DNA of 64,000 nt from Jilunia laotingensis (lineage in GTDB: Bacteria; Bacteroidota; Bacteroidia; Bacteroidales; Bacteroidaceae): positions 806,001 through 870,000 of the forward strand of contig NZ_JACRTF010000001.1 in assembly GCF_014385165.1 (NCBI RefSeq), written 5' to 3'. The stretch's first letter is position 1; every line of letters begins with the position of its first letter. This document shows positions 55,714 through 64,000 of the stretch, in pieces. The notes beneath the pieces are model-generated. The model was not told the DNA's origin. It saw nothing but the letters and a program-made list of their open reading frames with translations, and did no database searches. The position numbers were made by a program, and so were the translations under genes.

Positions 55714-57894
55714 ATGAAACGCAAACACCTTATTATAGGGCTTTTGGCACTTGGAATAAGTGTCCCATCGATCGCCCAGAAAACGGATAATGTTAAAACG
55801 ACCTTTCAGACTTCACGCGAATGGAGACCGACTATCGATAACCGGGCAGATGCCGTAATGGTATATGGAGTCGGTGGCAATCCATCGGATAGATCTAAAA
55901 AAATGTCGTTCGAAGACCGGGTAAAATCCTGGAAAGACAGAGGTTATACTATTCATTTTATGACCGGTATGGCATGGGGCGAATATCAGGACTATTTCAC
56001 AGGACAGTGGGATGGGAAATGGCATCTCGATGAAGGACAGGTAACACAAAAAGGAGATACCATATGGCACGGCCATATGGTTCCTTACATCGTACCGTCT
56101 GAGAATTTCCTGAAATACATGAAAGAAAGACATATAAAAAGGGTGATCGATGCAGGAATCGATGCCATCTTCATGGAAGAGCCCGAGTTTTGGGCAAGAG
56201 CAGGATATAGCGAATCTTTCAAGAAAGAATGGAAGAAATACTACGGCTTCGATTGGCGTCCCCAACATGAATCGCCTGAAAACACTTACTTATCAAGCAA
56301 ACTCAAATACCATCTGTACTATAATGCACTGAACGAGGTTTTCACCTATGCAAAAGAGTATGGTAAGAGCAAAGGAATGGACGTAAAATGTTATGTCCCC
56401 ACCCACTCGCTGGTAAACTATTCGCAATGGAACATCGTCAGCCCCGAAGCAAGCCTTGCTTCACTTCCTTGCATTGACGGTTACATCGCACAGGTTTGGA
56501 CGGGAACTTCCCGCGAACCGAACTACTTCGACGGAAAAGCCAAAGAGAGAGTTTTCGAAACAGCTTACCTTGAATATGGCTCCATGGAATCAATGACTGC
56601 CCCGACAGGTCGCAAAATGTTCTTCCTGACTGACCCTATCGAGGACTGGCCAAGAGACTGGGTCGATTATAAGAAAAACTACCAAGCTACATTCACCGCA
56701 CAATTGCTGTATCCTAACATTGCCAACTATGAAGTGATGCCTTGGCCGGAAAGAATCTACGAAGGACTCTACCGTACAAGTGCCAACAGCGAAACAAAGG
56801 CGCGGATACCGCGTTTTTATTCCACACAAATGCAAGTGATGATTAATTCGCTGAATTCTATGCCGCTTTCGGACACCAAAGTATCAGGAAATACAGGTAT
56901 CAGCGTATTGATGTCCAACTCATTGATGTTCCAGAGATTCCCGACACACAAAGGATACGAAGATCCGCAACTTGCCAACTTCTACGGACAGGCATTACCG
57001 CTCTTGAAGAGAGGCGTACCCGTAAAGACTGCTCACATCGAAAACCTTGGGTACAAAGAAGCATTGGCAGATACGAAAGTACTGCTTATGTCCTATGCCA
57101 ACATGAAACCTTTGGACCCGGAAGCCCATACACACATTGCCGACTGGGTTAAAAAAGGAGGTGTACTGATCTTTAGTGGAAGCGACAAAGATCCTTTCCA
57201 GACTGTCAGAGAGTGGTGGAACACCAATGGTAATAATTATGCAACACCCTCGGCTCACTTATTCGAATTAATGGGGCTTTCAAGTTCACCGGAAGAAGGA
57301 GAATATACATACGGTAAAGGTACTGTTTATATCGCCCGTACAGATCCGAAAGAATATATTTTAAATGCCGGAGGCGATAAAGAGTTTCTCAATACCGTGA
57401 GCCGCATGTATGAGCAAAAAGCAAAAGCCGGAAAACTGGCATTCAAGAACCATTTCTATCTCCAAAGAGGCGTGTACGATTTGGCAGCCGTTCTTGAAGA
57501 GAGCGTAAGCAATGAACCCTATACTTTGAAAGGATGCCTCATCGACCTGTTCGATTCGAAACTGCCGGTATATACATCGAAGCAGGTTAATCCGGGAGAA
57601 CAAGCATTGATGCTGAATGTCGACCGTGTAAAAGACAAGAAAAAAGCGCAAATATTGGCATCGGCAAGTAGAGCCTACGATGAGAAGAGAGAGAAAAATT
57701 CTTATTCATACATAGCAAAAAGTCCGGCAGAAACGACTAATGTATCGAGAGTGCTTCTTCCCAAATGCCCGAAAAGCGTAAAAATCAACGGAAACGAGAC
57801 ATTCAATGCCTCTGATTGGGATGCCGCAAGTAAAACTTACCTTGTTGAATTCGAAAACAGTCCGGAAGGAGTATCCGTTCAATTTAACTGGTAA
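55714..57894 (+). CDS. putative glycoside hydrolase with GH42/GH164-like architecture (PUL2)
   Basis: I cannot place this 726-residue protein in a family with certainty. A signal peptide (GISVPSIAQ) is followed by a TIM-barrel-like region to about residue 385, in which GIDAIFMEEPEFW (E155, E156, E158) has the look of a clan-A acid/base loop and FETAYLEYGSME (E282, E287) could hold the nucleophile. A Rossmann-like glutamine-amidotransferase-type domain (about 390-510; VLLMSYANMKPL, WVKKGGVLIFSG) resembles the trimerisation domain of GH42 enzymes. A beta-rich C-terminal domain ends the protein. It should act in the periplasm on PUL2 products. Confidence 0.6.
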   Translation: MKRKHLIIGLLALGISVPSIAQKTDNVKTTFQTSREWRPTIDNRADAVMVYGVGGNPSDRSKKMSFEDRVKSWKDRGYTIHFMTGMAWGEYQDYFTGQWDGKWHLDEGQVTQKGDTIWHGHMVPYIVPSENFLKYMKERHIKRVIDAGIDAIFMEEPEFWARAGYSESFKKEWKKYYGFDWRPQHESPENTYLSSKLKYHLYYNALNEVFTYAKEYGKSKGMDVKCYVPTHSLVNYSQWNIVSPEASLASLPCIDGYIAQVWTGTSREPNYFDGKAKERVFETAYLEYGSMESMTAPTGRKMFFLTDPIEDWPRDWVDYKKNYQATFTAQLLYPNIANYEVMPWPERIYEGLYRTSANSETKARIPRFYSTQMQVMINSLNSMPLSDTKVSGNTGISVLMSNSLMFQRFPTHKGYEDPQLANFYGQALPLLKRGVPVKTAHIENLGYKEALADTKVLLMSYANMKPLDPEAHTHIADWVKKGGVLIFSGSDKDPFQTVREWWNTNGNNYATPSAHLFELMGLSSSPEEGEYTYGKGTVYIARTDPKEYILNAGGDKEFLNTVSRMYEQKAKAGKLAFKNHFYLQRGVYDLAAVLEESVSNEPYTLKGCLIDLFDSKLPVYTSKQVNPGEQALMLNVDRVKDKKKAQILASASRAYDEKREKNSYSYIAKSPAETTNVSRVLLPKCPKSVKINGNETFNASDWDAASKTYLVEFENSPEGVSVQFNW

Positions 57895-57933
57895 AAGTAA
57901 GAGTTATAGTAATAAAACAATAGAAAAATCGAT

Positions 57934-60228
57934 ATGAAACATTTTTTTGGAACTGCAATAGGAATGTTGTTTGCTCTATCTGCTTGGGCGTATGAAGCAA
58001 CAACACCGGTCGACTATGTAAGTACCTTAGTCGGCTCACAGTCGAAACACGAACTTTCTACCGGAAACACCTACCCCGCCATCGCCCGTCCATGGGGAAT
58101 GAACTTTTGGACGCCACAAACAGGAAAGATGGGCAACGGATGGGCATATACATATGATGCAGACAAGATAAGAGGACTGAAACAAACCCATCAGCCCAGT
58201 CCGTGGATCAATGATTACGGACAGTTTGCCATCATGCCCGTTACCACAGGTGCCGTGTTCGATGAAGAGAAACGTGCCAGTTGGTTTTCCCATAAAGCGG
58301 AAGTTGCCACCCCCTATTATTACAGCGTTTATCTGGCAGATCATGATGTGACGGCCGAAGTCACGCCCACCGAACGTGCGGCAATCCTTCGTCTCACCTA
58401 TCCCGAAATGGATAGAGCCTACTTTGTGGTCGATGCTTTCGACAACGGTTCATACGTGAAGATTGAACCAGAGAAAAACCGGATTGTAGGATATACCACC
58501 AAGAATAACGGGGGTGTGCCTGACAATTTCAAAAACTGGTTTGTAATCGAATCAGACACCCCATTTGAATATGTTGCAACCGTAGCGGACAATGAACAAA
58601 AAGAAGGCCGTTTGGAATCAAAAACCAACCATGCCGGTGCGCTTGTCGGATTCAAGACATCCAGAGGACAGCAAGTCCAACTCAAAGTTGCGTCTTCATT
58701 CATCTCTTTGGAGCAGGCGGAAGTGAATTTGAAAGAAGTAGCCAACCGTTCTTTTGAACAAATCAAACAAGAGGGGAAAAATCGTTGGAATGAAGTTCTG
58801 GGACGGATAGAAATAGAGGACAATAACACGGATCATCTACGTACTTTCTACTCATGCTTGTACCGGTCAGTATTGTTCCCACGCGATCTTTCAGAAATCA
58901 CAGCCGATGGTAAAAGAGTACATTACAGCCCGTTCAACGGAAAGGTTTGTGATGGCTATCTGTTTACCGATACCGGATTTTGGGATACTTTCCGTTCCTT
59001 GTTCCCATTGTTGAACCTGATGTATCCGGAAATGAACCAAAAGATGCAGGAAGGTCTGGTCAATACTTATCTGGAAAGTGGCTTTTTGCCGGAATGGGCA
59101 AGCCCGGGACATCGGGACTGCATGGTTGGAAACAACTCTGCTTCTGTTGTTGCCGATGCATGGATCAAAGGTGTGCGCAACCACGATATTGAAAAGCTCT
59201 GGGAAGCAGTCGTCCACGGAACCAGTGCCCGTCATCCGGAAGTAAGGTCAACCGGACGTTGGGGATGGGAATATTACAACAAACTGGGCTATGTTCCTTA
59301 CAATGTCGACATCAAAGAAAATGCAGCCAGAACACTGGAATATGCCTACAACGACTGGTGTATTTACACCTTAGGCAAAGCACTGGGAAAGCCCGAAAAG
59401 CAGATTGCCATCTACAAGAAAAGAGCGATGAACTACAAGAACCTGTACGATAAAGAAGTAGGATGGATGAGAGGAAAGAATGAAGACGGTACTTTCCAGT
59501 CTCCCTTCAATCCGCTGAAATGGGGCGATGCATTCACAGAAGGCAACAGTCTGCATTATTCTTGGTCGGTATTCCACGATCCTGCGGGACTTGTCGAACT
59601 GATGAACGGACGCAATGAGTTCACTGCAAAACTGGATACCATCTTTAATATTCCTCCCCACTTCGATGACAGCTACTATGGATTCCCTATCCATGAAATC
59701 CGTGAAATGCAGATCATGAATATGGGTAACTACGCTCATGGAAACCAGCCTATACAACACATGATCTACATGTACAACTGGAGCAATGAACCGTGGAAGT
59801 CGCAATACTGGATTCGCGAAGTGATGAACAAGCTCTATAACGCAGCTCCCGATGGATATTGCGGTGACGAAGACAACGGTCAGACTTCGGCATGGTATGT
59901 ATTTTCCGCTTTAGGATTCTATCCGGTTTGTCCCGGTACGGATCAGTACATTTTGGGTACGCCTTACTTCAAAAAGGTGAAAGTAAACTTGTCAAATGGG
60001 AATACGATTACCATTGAAGCACCTGCAAACAGCAAGGAGAATCGCTACATCTCAGATATGACGGTGAATGGAAAAGATTACACCAAACGGTATCTGACAC
60101 ACGATGATTTAGTGAAGGGTGCTTCTATCAGATTCAATCTGAGCAATCAGCCCAATAAGAACCGTAGTACGGAGGAGACAGATTATCCGTATTCGTTCTC
60201 GAACGATCTTAAAAAGAAAAAGAAATAA
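57934..60228 (+). CDS. GH92 family alpha-mannosidase (PUL2)
   Basis: The 764-residue enzyme has a signal peptide (ALSAWAYEA) and full GH92 landmarks. These are VSTLVGSQSKHELSTGNTYPAIARPWGMNFWTPQTG at the N-terminus, TDTGFWDTFRSLFPLLNLMYP near 345, FTEGNSLHYSWSVFHD with the probable acid glutamate, and GDEDNGQTSAWYVFSALGFYP with the base aspartates. GH92 enzymes are calcium-dependent inverting exo-alpha-mannosidases, mostly alpha-1,2 or alpha-1,3. It should remove mannose side chains in the periplasm. The C-terminus ends in a lysine run after GH92 proper. Confidence 0.95.
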   Translation: MKHFFGTAIGMLFALSAWAYEATTPVDYVSTLVGSQSKHELSTGNTYPAIARPWGMNFWTPQTGKMGNGWAYTYDADKIRGLKQTHQPSPWINDYGQFAIMPVTTGAVFDEEKRASWFSHKAEVATPYYYSVYLADHDVTAEVTPTERAAILRLTYPEMDRAYFVVDAFDNGSYVKIEPEKNRIVGYTTKNNGGVPDNFKNWFVIESDTPFEYVATVADNEQKEGRLESKTNHAGALVGFKTSRGQQVQLKVASSFISLEQAEVNLKEVANRSFEQIKQEGKNRWNEVLGRIEIEDNNTDHLRTFYSCLYRSVLFPRDLSEITADGKRVHYSPFNGKVCDGYLFTDTGFWDTFRSLFPLLNLMYPEMNQKMQEGLVNTYLESGFLPEWASPGHRDCMVGNNSASVVADAWIKGVRNHDIEKLWEAVVHGTSARHPEVRSTGRWGWEYYNKLGYVPYNVDIKENAARTLEYAYNDWCIYTLGKALGKPEKQIAIYKKRAMNYKNLYDKEVGWMRGKNEDGTFQSPFNPLKWGDAFTEGNSLHYSWSVFHDPAGLVELMNGRNEFTAKLDTIFNIPPHFDDSYYGFPIHEIREMQIMNMGNYAHGNQPIQHMIYMYNWSNEPWKSQYWIREVMNKLYNAAPDGYCGDEDNGQTSAWYVFSALGFYPVCPGTDQYILGTPYFKKVKVNLSNGNTITIEAPANSKENRYISDMTVNGKDYTKRYLTHDDLVKGASIRFNLSNQPNKNRSTEETDYPYSFSNDLKKKKK

Positions 60229-60282
60229 CAGTTACCTGATGACTGTCTGATCCTTTCTTTCAGATACGGATTACGCGAAAAA

Positions 60283-60328
60283 ACGCGGACTAATACGGTT
60301 GTAAATCAAGCACCGCATTAGTCCGCGT
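60283..60328 (+). terminator. terminator of PUL2
   Basis: Arms 60283-60299 and 60312-60328 form a 17-bp stem with one mismatch and a 12-nt loop, 55 bp after the GH92 stop codon. CATTT follows. Confidence 0.7.
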
Positions 60329-60367
60329 CATTTATATACTGTTATCTCTGAAATGTTCCATTCAGAT

Positions 60368-60432
60368 ACTGTTTTGATTTTTATTCGATGCTTATTTAGG
60401 GATATTCCTTTTCAGATAAAAATCAAAACAGT
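60368..60432. repeat. 17-bp perfect inverted repeat with 31-nt loop
   Basis: Arms actgttttgatttttat (60368-60384) and its exact complement (60416-60432) flank 31 nt. It stands between PUL2 and the end of the Crp/Fnr gene. The AT-rich arms can terminate transcripts from the minus strand, but the large loop is unusual for that. Confidence 0.7.
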
Positions 60433-60495
60433 TTCTCAACTGCCAGCCTTTAATCTTAATGGATTTTTATTTGAGTCGCTTCCATCCACAAAAAA

Positions 60496-61182
60496 CTAAA
60501 CATACTCCTTCAATGCCTTCGTATCCAGTAGTTTCGCTTCCCGTTTATCAATTGTGATAAGTCCTTCCTTGATCATTTTATTAATCTCTTTCGACAAAGC
60601 TGGTCTAGTCACTCCAAGATATTCAGCCAACTGAACCTGATTGTGTTCCAGTATTACCACATTGGGAGAAGTCCTATGCTCCATCAGATAGTACACAAAC
60701 CGGCTACGAAGATTCTTGTAGGAGAGGATACGCAAACGGGTGACGGTACATTTATTGCAATTCCCGGTGACACACAAAAAGCGATGAAGCAATTCCGGTA
60801 CGGAACTGATCAGGCTAAAAACAGAATTGCGGGTAGCCATCAGCAGAACAGAATCTTTGCTGGTGGTAAAAGTAGCGGGAAGCGTATTGTTCTCACCAAA
60901 AAGATGGGGAGTGGCAAAAGCACGCGGTGCAAGAATCTCTTCCACCTTGACCAGATTGCCGGCTACGTCGATGATGTCAACTTCCAGTTCTCCTTTCAGA
61001 AGAATATATAAATGATTACAACGTGTATCCTGTTGCAGCACCACCTCTTTGCGGGGCACTTCATACAATGTAATCTGCAATTCGTCCAGAAGACGTTTCT
61101 TTACATTTGCATCCAGATCCCGAAAAAGAGGTATCTGCAACAAAATATGTTTATAATCATCCGAAAAGTCAATCTGTACCAC
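60496..61182 (-). CDS. Crp/Fnr family transcriptional regulator
   Basis: The 228-residue protein has an N-terminal cyclic-nucleotide-binding-like beta roll (LFRDLDANVKKRLLDEL, LYILLKGELEVDIIDVAGNLVKVEEIL). The C-terminal Crp-type winged helix contains VQLAEYLGVTRPALSKEINKMIKEGLI. The two cysteines near residue 139 (CVTGNCNKC) may be structural or metal-linked, but the N-terminal Fnr cysteine cluster is absent. Its position beside cytochrome assembly genes suggests control of anaerobic electron transport. The ligand is unknown. Confidence 0.9.
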   Translation of the reverse strand: MVQIDFSDDYKHILLQIPLFRDLDANVKKRLLDELQITLYEVPRKEVVLQQDTRCNHLYILLKGELEVDIIDVAGNLVKVEEILAPRAFATPHLFGENNTLPATFTTSKDSVLLMATRNSVFSLISSVPELLHRFLCVTGNCNKCTVTRLRILSYKNLRSRFVYYLMEHRTSPNVVILEHNQVQLAEYLGVTRPALSKEINKMIKEGLITIDKREAKLLDTKALKEYV

Positions 61183-61235
61183 AGTGTTTTTCCTTTAGTT
61201 CTGTGGCAAAAATAACTAATTTTTTCCGGTATGTA

Positions 61236-62507
61236 CTACCATTTGGTAAATAAAATACGTGGATTGATATTCAATGAGATCCATCCCCAGTCCTGCCAGG
61301 AACTATGATCACCTCCCTTCACTACATCCATGTACTTTGTTCCAAGCATAGTGGAGTAACCCAATGTCAGCTTCACATCCTTCATTACGACATAATCCAC
61401 CTGAAAATCAATTTCCGAACCGAGGCTACGACCTTCGTCACCAAAAGAAGCTTCTACATCATAAGTAGTCGAGAAATGATGATAATTCAACGAAAGTGCC
61501 CAACGGGAATCCGGTTTAAAATCAACGCTCAGTTGCTTGTCCCACAATCCTTTGTTATATGCCGATGCGTAGAAGTAATCCATGCCGCCATAAAACTTAT
61601 GATGAGTACCATAAAGCGGATCGAAAGTCGTAACCTTGTCGCTGGTCGGATCACCGCTCAGATAGTCAGTCAGCACGCTCACCGCCCATTGGTCATTGAT
61701 TTTATAAGCGGCTTTCACACCGAACATATAAGCGGAAACTTTCTTCACCTCTTTATCCACTTTCCGTTTACCGAACTGATAGTACGCACTTCCGTTCAAA
61801 GTCCAACGTCCGGGCGTATAAGTCAGGTACGTACCCGCAGTCTGCATATACTTCGTTTCCCCTTTATCTTTGGTTCCCGTCTCATAACCTACATTCATAA
61901 AGAGCAGGGAAGCATCGAAGTTACTTGCCCATTTCCCGTTGTACCAAGCCGTTTGCATTGCTTTATAAGGCTGTGCGTTCATTATGTCGTAGAAAGTACC
62001 CTTCGTACCTTCATTGTTCTGGTTAAAAGCCAAAACGAGATGTACCCGGTGCAGCTTATTCTCATATCCCAGTTTCAAAGCATCGTGAAAACGTCCTGCA
62101 ACGTTCCAGTCAAGGCTACCCAACAGGCGTTCGTCATCATAGACCAACGGCTGGCGACCCAACTGGGCAAACGTTCCCTTCCCCAAGTCCAGCCTTGCCC
62201 AAGCCTCATGGAGAATAAAGCGACCGTTTTTATCGATCTGCGGGTCTTGTCCCCACACACCGACATGCTGTGCAGCCAGCTTCATCTGTAAACGCTCCCG
62301 CTTATACCCCAGTGCAAAACGCGCACGGTTGTTTATAAAGAAAGCGGGCAACTCCCCTTCCAACCGGGGCAGAAGCGCACCGTTGCGATACTCGGCACGA
62401 GTCCTCAACTGTGCATCGATGGCAAACTCATTCTTTTTCTCCTGCGCACTAAGAGTGGCAGCCGAGCAGAATACTAATCCTGTTAAAATAACTGTTGTAA
62501 GTTTCAT
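61236..62507 (-). CDS. alginate-export-type outer-membrane beta-barrel
   Basis: The 423-residue product has a signal peptide (FCSAATLSAQ) and alternating aromatic/polar beta strands to a terminal aromatic (PRILFTKW). Segments such as INNRARFALGYKRERLQMKLAAQHVGVWGQDPQ match the alginate export (Alginate_exp) family of outer-membrane porins. Related porins occur beside nitrite reductase clusters in Bacteroides, so passage of an anionic substrate is possible but unproven. It lies 6 bp after ccsA and ahead of the Crp/Fnr gene on the same strand. Confidence 0.82.
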   Translation of the reverse strand: MKLTTVILTGLVFCSAATLSAQEKKNEFAIDAQLRTRAEYRNGALLPRLEGELPAFFINNRARFALGYKRERLQMKLAAQHVGVWGQDPQIDKNGRFILHEAWARLDLGKGTFAQLGRQPLVYDDERLLGSLDWNVAGRFHDALKLGYENKLHRVHLVLAFNQNNEGTKGTFYDIMNAQPYKAMQTAWYNGKWASNFDASLLFMNVGYETGTKDKGETKYMQTAGTYLTYTPGRWTLNGSAYYQFGKRKVDKEVKKVSAYMFGVKAAYKINDQWAVSVLTDYLSGDPTSDKVTTFDPLYGTHHKFYGGMDYFYASAYNKGLWDKQLSVDFKPDSRWALSLNYHHFSTTYDVEASFGDEGRSLGSEIDFQVDYVVMKDVKLTLGYSTMLGTKYMDVVKGGDHSSWQDWGWISLNINPRILFTKW

Positions 62508-62513
62508 AAAGTA

Positions 62514-63305
62514 TCAGTTTAAATTGTAAGTATGAACACTTGTTCCTTGTGCCGAAGGCAGATAGTTGATGCCATACCAGCACATCTGGAGTAGAAGAAA
62601 ACAAATCAGCAACCCCGCCAGTGCTTTCCGGTGACTTCTGGGCTGATGGAGCCTGAAATGTATATAACAGAGATATCCGATCCACGTAGCCGCTGCCCAA
62701 GTTTCTTTAGGGTCCCAACTCCAATAATGCCCCCACGCTTCCTTTGCCCATAATGCACCGAAAAGCATTCCCAAGGTCATAAAAGAAAGTCCTACATATA
62801 CCAGATTATCACAAAGCTCCATTTCCCGTTCAGCAGCAGGCTTCTTCTTGATCCAAAGCAGATAAACGGCCATTACCGCTGCAGCTCCCAGCATAGCGTA
62901 AGCAAACATGTACACAATGACGTGCGGTGCAAACCACGGGCTTTGCAAAGCGGGCATCAATGTCTTGTTATGAATTTCAGGTTTAAACAGATTGATGCAG
63001 ATAAATACCAGTGACAATAGGAAGCTAAAGCTAAGTATCCATTTGTATTGCCAACGGACATACGTGATAATACCCGCTAACGGCAGGAAGAAGGAGTACC
63101 ACAAACGGGTCTCTCCCATCGTACGCATCGGTGGACGCTCCAACGAAATCCACATTCCCAGAATAAAGGCAAAAAAGACCAGCAGTCCCGCCAACGTAGC
63201 TCCCAGCACCCAGCCCCGGTTACTACCTTTCCATGCGGCAACGGCTCCGATTCCCCACAAACAAAGGGATACGGCAGCAAAAATCCAGAAATAATCCCAA
63301 CTCAT
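62514..63305 (-). CDS. ccsA: cytochrome c assembly protein CcsA/ResC
   Basis: I start at the ATG at 63305 (MSWDYFWIFAAVSL), which overlaps the resB stop by ATGA. The 263-residue membrane protein has about seven or eight helices and the haem-handling WWD-type loop AWGHYWSWDPKETWAAATW near residue 190, with conserved histidines before and after. It works with ResB in System II cytochrome c synthesis, moving haem across the inner membrane and attaching it. A longer frame upstream runs inside resB and is not used. Confidence 0.93.
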   Translation of the reverse strand: MSWDYFWIFAAVSLCLWGIGAVAAWKGSNRGWVLGATLAGLLVFFAFILGMWISLERPPMRTMGETRLWYSFFLPLAGIITYVRWQYKWILSFSFLLSLVFICINLFKPEIHNKTLMPALQSPWFAPHVIVYMFAYAMLGAAAVMAVYLLWIKKKPAAEREMELCDNLVYVGLSFMTLGMLFGALWAKEAWGHYWSWDPKETWAAATWIGYLCYIHFRLHQPRSHRKALAGLLICFLLLQMCWYGINYLPSAQGTSVHTYNLN

Positions 63306-64000
63306 GCCTTTTCCTCCTTTCTTGTATGAGACAGTGCAAACATGCAGACAGCACCTACTATCATCATCCAGATGCCTGCATACACCACAGGCAACCACGG
63401 ATCACGCACCAGTTCAAACACGCTGATATCACTCCACCGCCCTTTGGACTCGTCATAACTCAACTGGTAAATTTTCCATCCGTCTATCTCAAACGGACGA
63501 TTCACTTCAATCGTTGCTTTTTCCAGAGCGCCCGACTGAGTATAAACGGTCACATCGGAAGCAAAACGTCTTGGCTCTCGTTCGGGCATGATCAGGCTCA
63601 TCTTCTGATTGAGCCGGAGTGCTTTATAAGGAAACATGAAACTCCCGCAGCTCACCCACCCCTCGCGTTGCTCGCCACTCTCCGTGTTTTTAGCTTTCAC
63701 ATAAACGGCATAAGCCGCACCTATGGAATGAAAATCCACAAATTTCAGCGTATCCTCCGTTGCCACGCTGGCAGCCATCGGTAATTTTTCCGTCACTTCG
63801 ATCTCCCAATCCACCAGGCTTCCTTGCCGGAAGTCCTCTTCAACCAACAGGTTTGCCGGTTGACCTGCCGGAAGTGCTTTCCCCGATTCATTGTCAATCA
63901 GCATCAGTTTAGGCGGATACTCGTCGATGCTGAAATCGTGTAGTTCCACCGCCAGCGGAAGCTCCTGCATCTCTTTTTGCCGGTTGAAAGCCCGCCATTC
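63302..64000 (-). CDS. resB: cytochrome c biogenesis protein ResB/Ccs1 (5' end outside window)
   Basis: The frame is open to the window edge, reading EWRAFNRQKEMQELP at the edge, so about 232 C-terminal residues are visible. They form a large periplasmic domain (LPLAVELHDFSIDEYPPKLMLID, GWKIYQLSYDESKGRWSDISVFELVRDP) and a final membrane helix (LPVVYAGIWMMIVGAVCMFALS), as in ResB proteins. It pairs with CcsA. In Bacteroides these two genes usually follow nrfHA, which would lie just outside the window. Confidence 0.88.
   Translation of the reverse strand, partial: EWRAFNRQKEMQELPLAVELHDFSIDEYPPKLMLIDNESGKALPAGQPANLLVEEDFRQGSLVDWEIEVTEKLPMAASVATEDTLKFVDFHSIGAAYAVYVKAKNTESGEQREGWVSCGSFMFPYKALRLNQKMSLIMPEREPRRFASDVTVYTQSGALEKATIEVNRPFEIDGWKIYQLSYDESKGRWSDISVFELVRDPWLPVVYAGIWMMIVGAVCMFALSHTRKEEKA

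Noticed and set aside
63306..63398. N-terminal extension of CcsA
   Set aside because: It lies inside the resB coding frame; the ATGA overlap at 63302-63305 is the normal coupled start.

Overview
The window looks like chromosomal DNA of a gut Bacteroides or a close Bacteroidales relative. The evidence is two SusC/SusD glycan-uptake loci, promoter elements of the Bacteroides type (TAnnTTTG boxes near -7), acidic lipoprotein export signals after the lipobox cysteine, S-type sulfatases, DUF3823 lipoproteins, and an ackA/pta, folP/cdaA, murF and asd backbone. I see no tRNA, rRNA, insertion sequence, integrase, phage gene or CRISPR array. Species is not assigned.

Layout. 1-12.7 kb is housekeeping and envelope DNA: the end of an alkaline phosphatase, LpxH, a SufT-like protein, RadC, a glycosyltransferase, ackA-pta, a three-gene secreted operon (LPP20-like, DUF4384, transglutaminase-like), LrgA/LrgB, a DUF2156 protein and a GNAT. 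12.7-24.7 kb is polysaccharide utilisation locus 1 (PUL1), read leftward: ECF sigma, FecR anti-sigma, STN-containing SusC, SusD, DUF3823 lipoprotein and two sulfatases. This is a trans-envelope signalling system probably tuned to a sulfated glycan. 24.7-39.7 kb is core again: cdaA, folP, two tandem TPR histidine kinases, murF, VanZ-like, a sodium symporter, a helix-hairpin-helix protein, a LolD-like ATPase, TcdA, a CPA2 antiporter with universal stress domains, and asd.

39.7-60.5 kb is the second accessory region. It opens with an AT-rich two-gene cassette of paralogous, signal-peptide-less proteins with a discoidin-like fold and C-terminal membrane segments; I do not recognise it as a described system. 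A 1.1-kb gap then holds two divergent promoter candidates. Next is a membrane-spanning regulator (LamG-like and kelch sensor outside, SARP-type winged helix inside), followed by PUL2: a surface lipoprotein, a GH76-like endo-mannanase, SusC, SusD, DUF3823, a GH42/GH164-like enzyme and a GH92 alpha-mannosidase. PUL2 therefore probably targets an alpha-mannan-type glycan, and the regulator next door probably switches it on. 60.5-64 kb holds a Crp/Fnr regulator, an alginate-export-type porin and the c-type cytochrome assembly genes ccsA and resB (cut by the edge).

The most unusual non-coding structures are three independent short tandem arrays with 22-, 22- and 23-bp periods. They lie at 12.8-13.0 kb beyond the end of PUL1, at 23.9 kb between its sigma and anti-sigma genes, and at 45.7 kb before PUL2. 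The third inverts its core halfway and so forms a 93-bp imperfect palindrome. In the PUL2 promoter, two ATTAACC heptamers lie exactly 11 bp apart, the geometry expected for a SARP-type activator.
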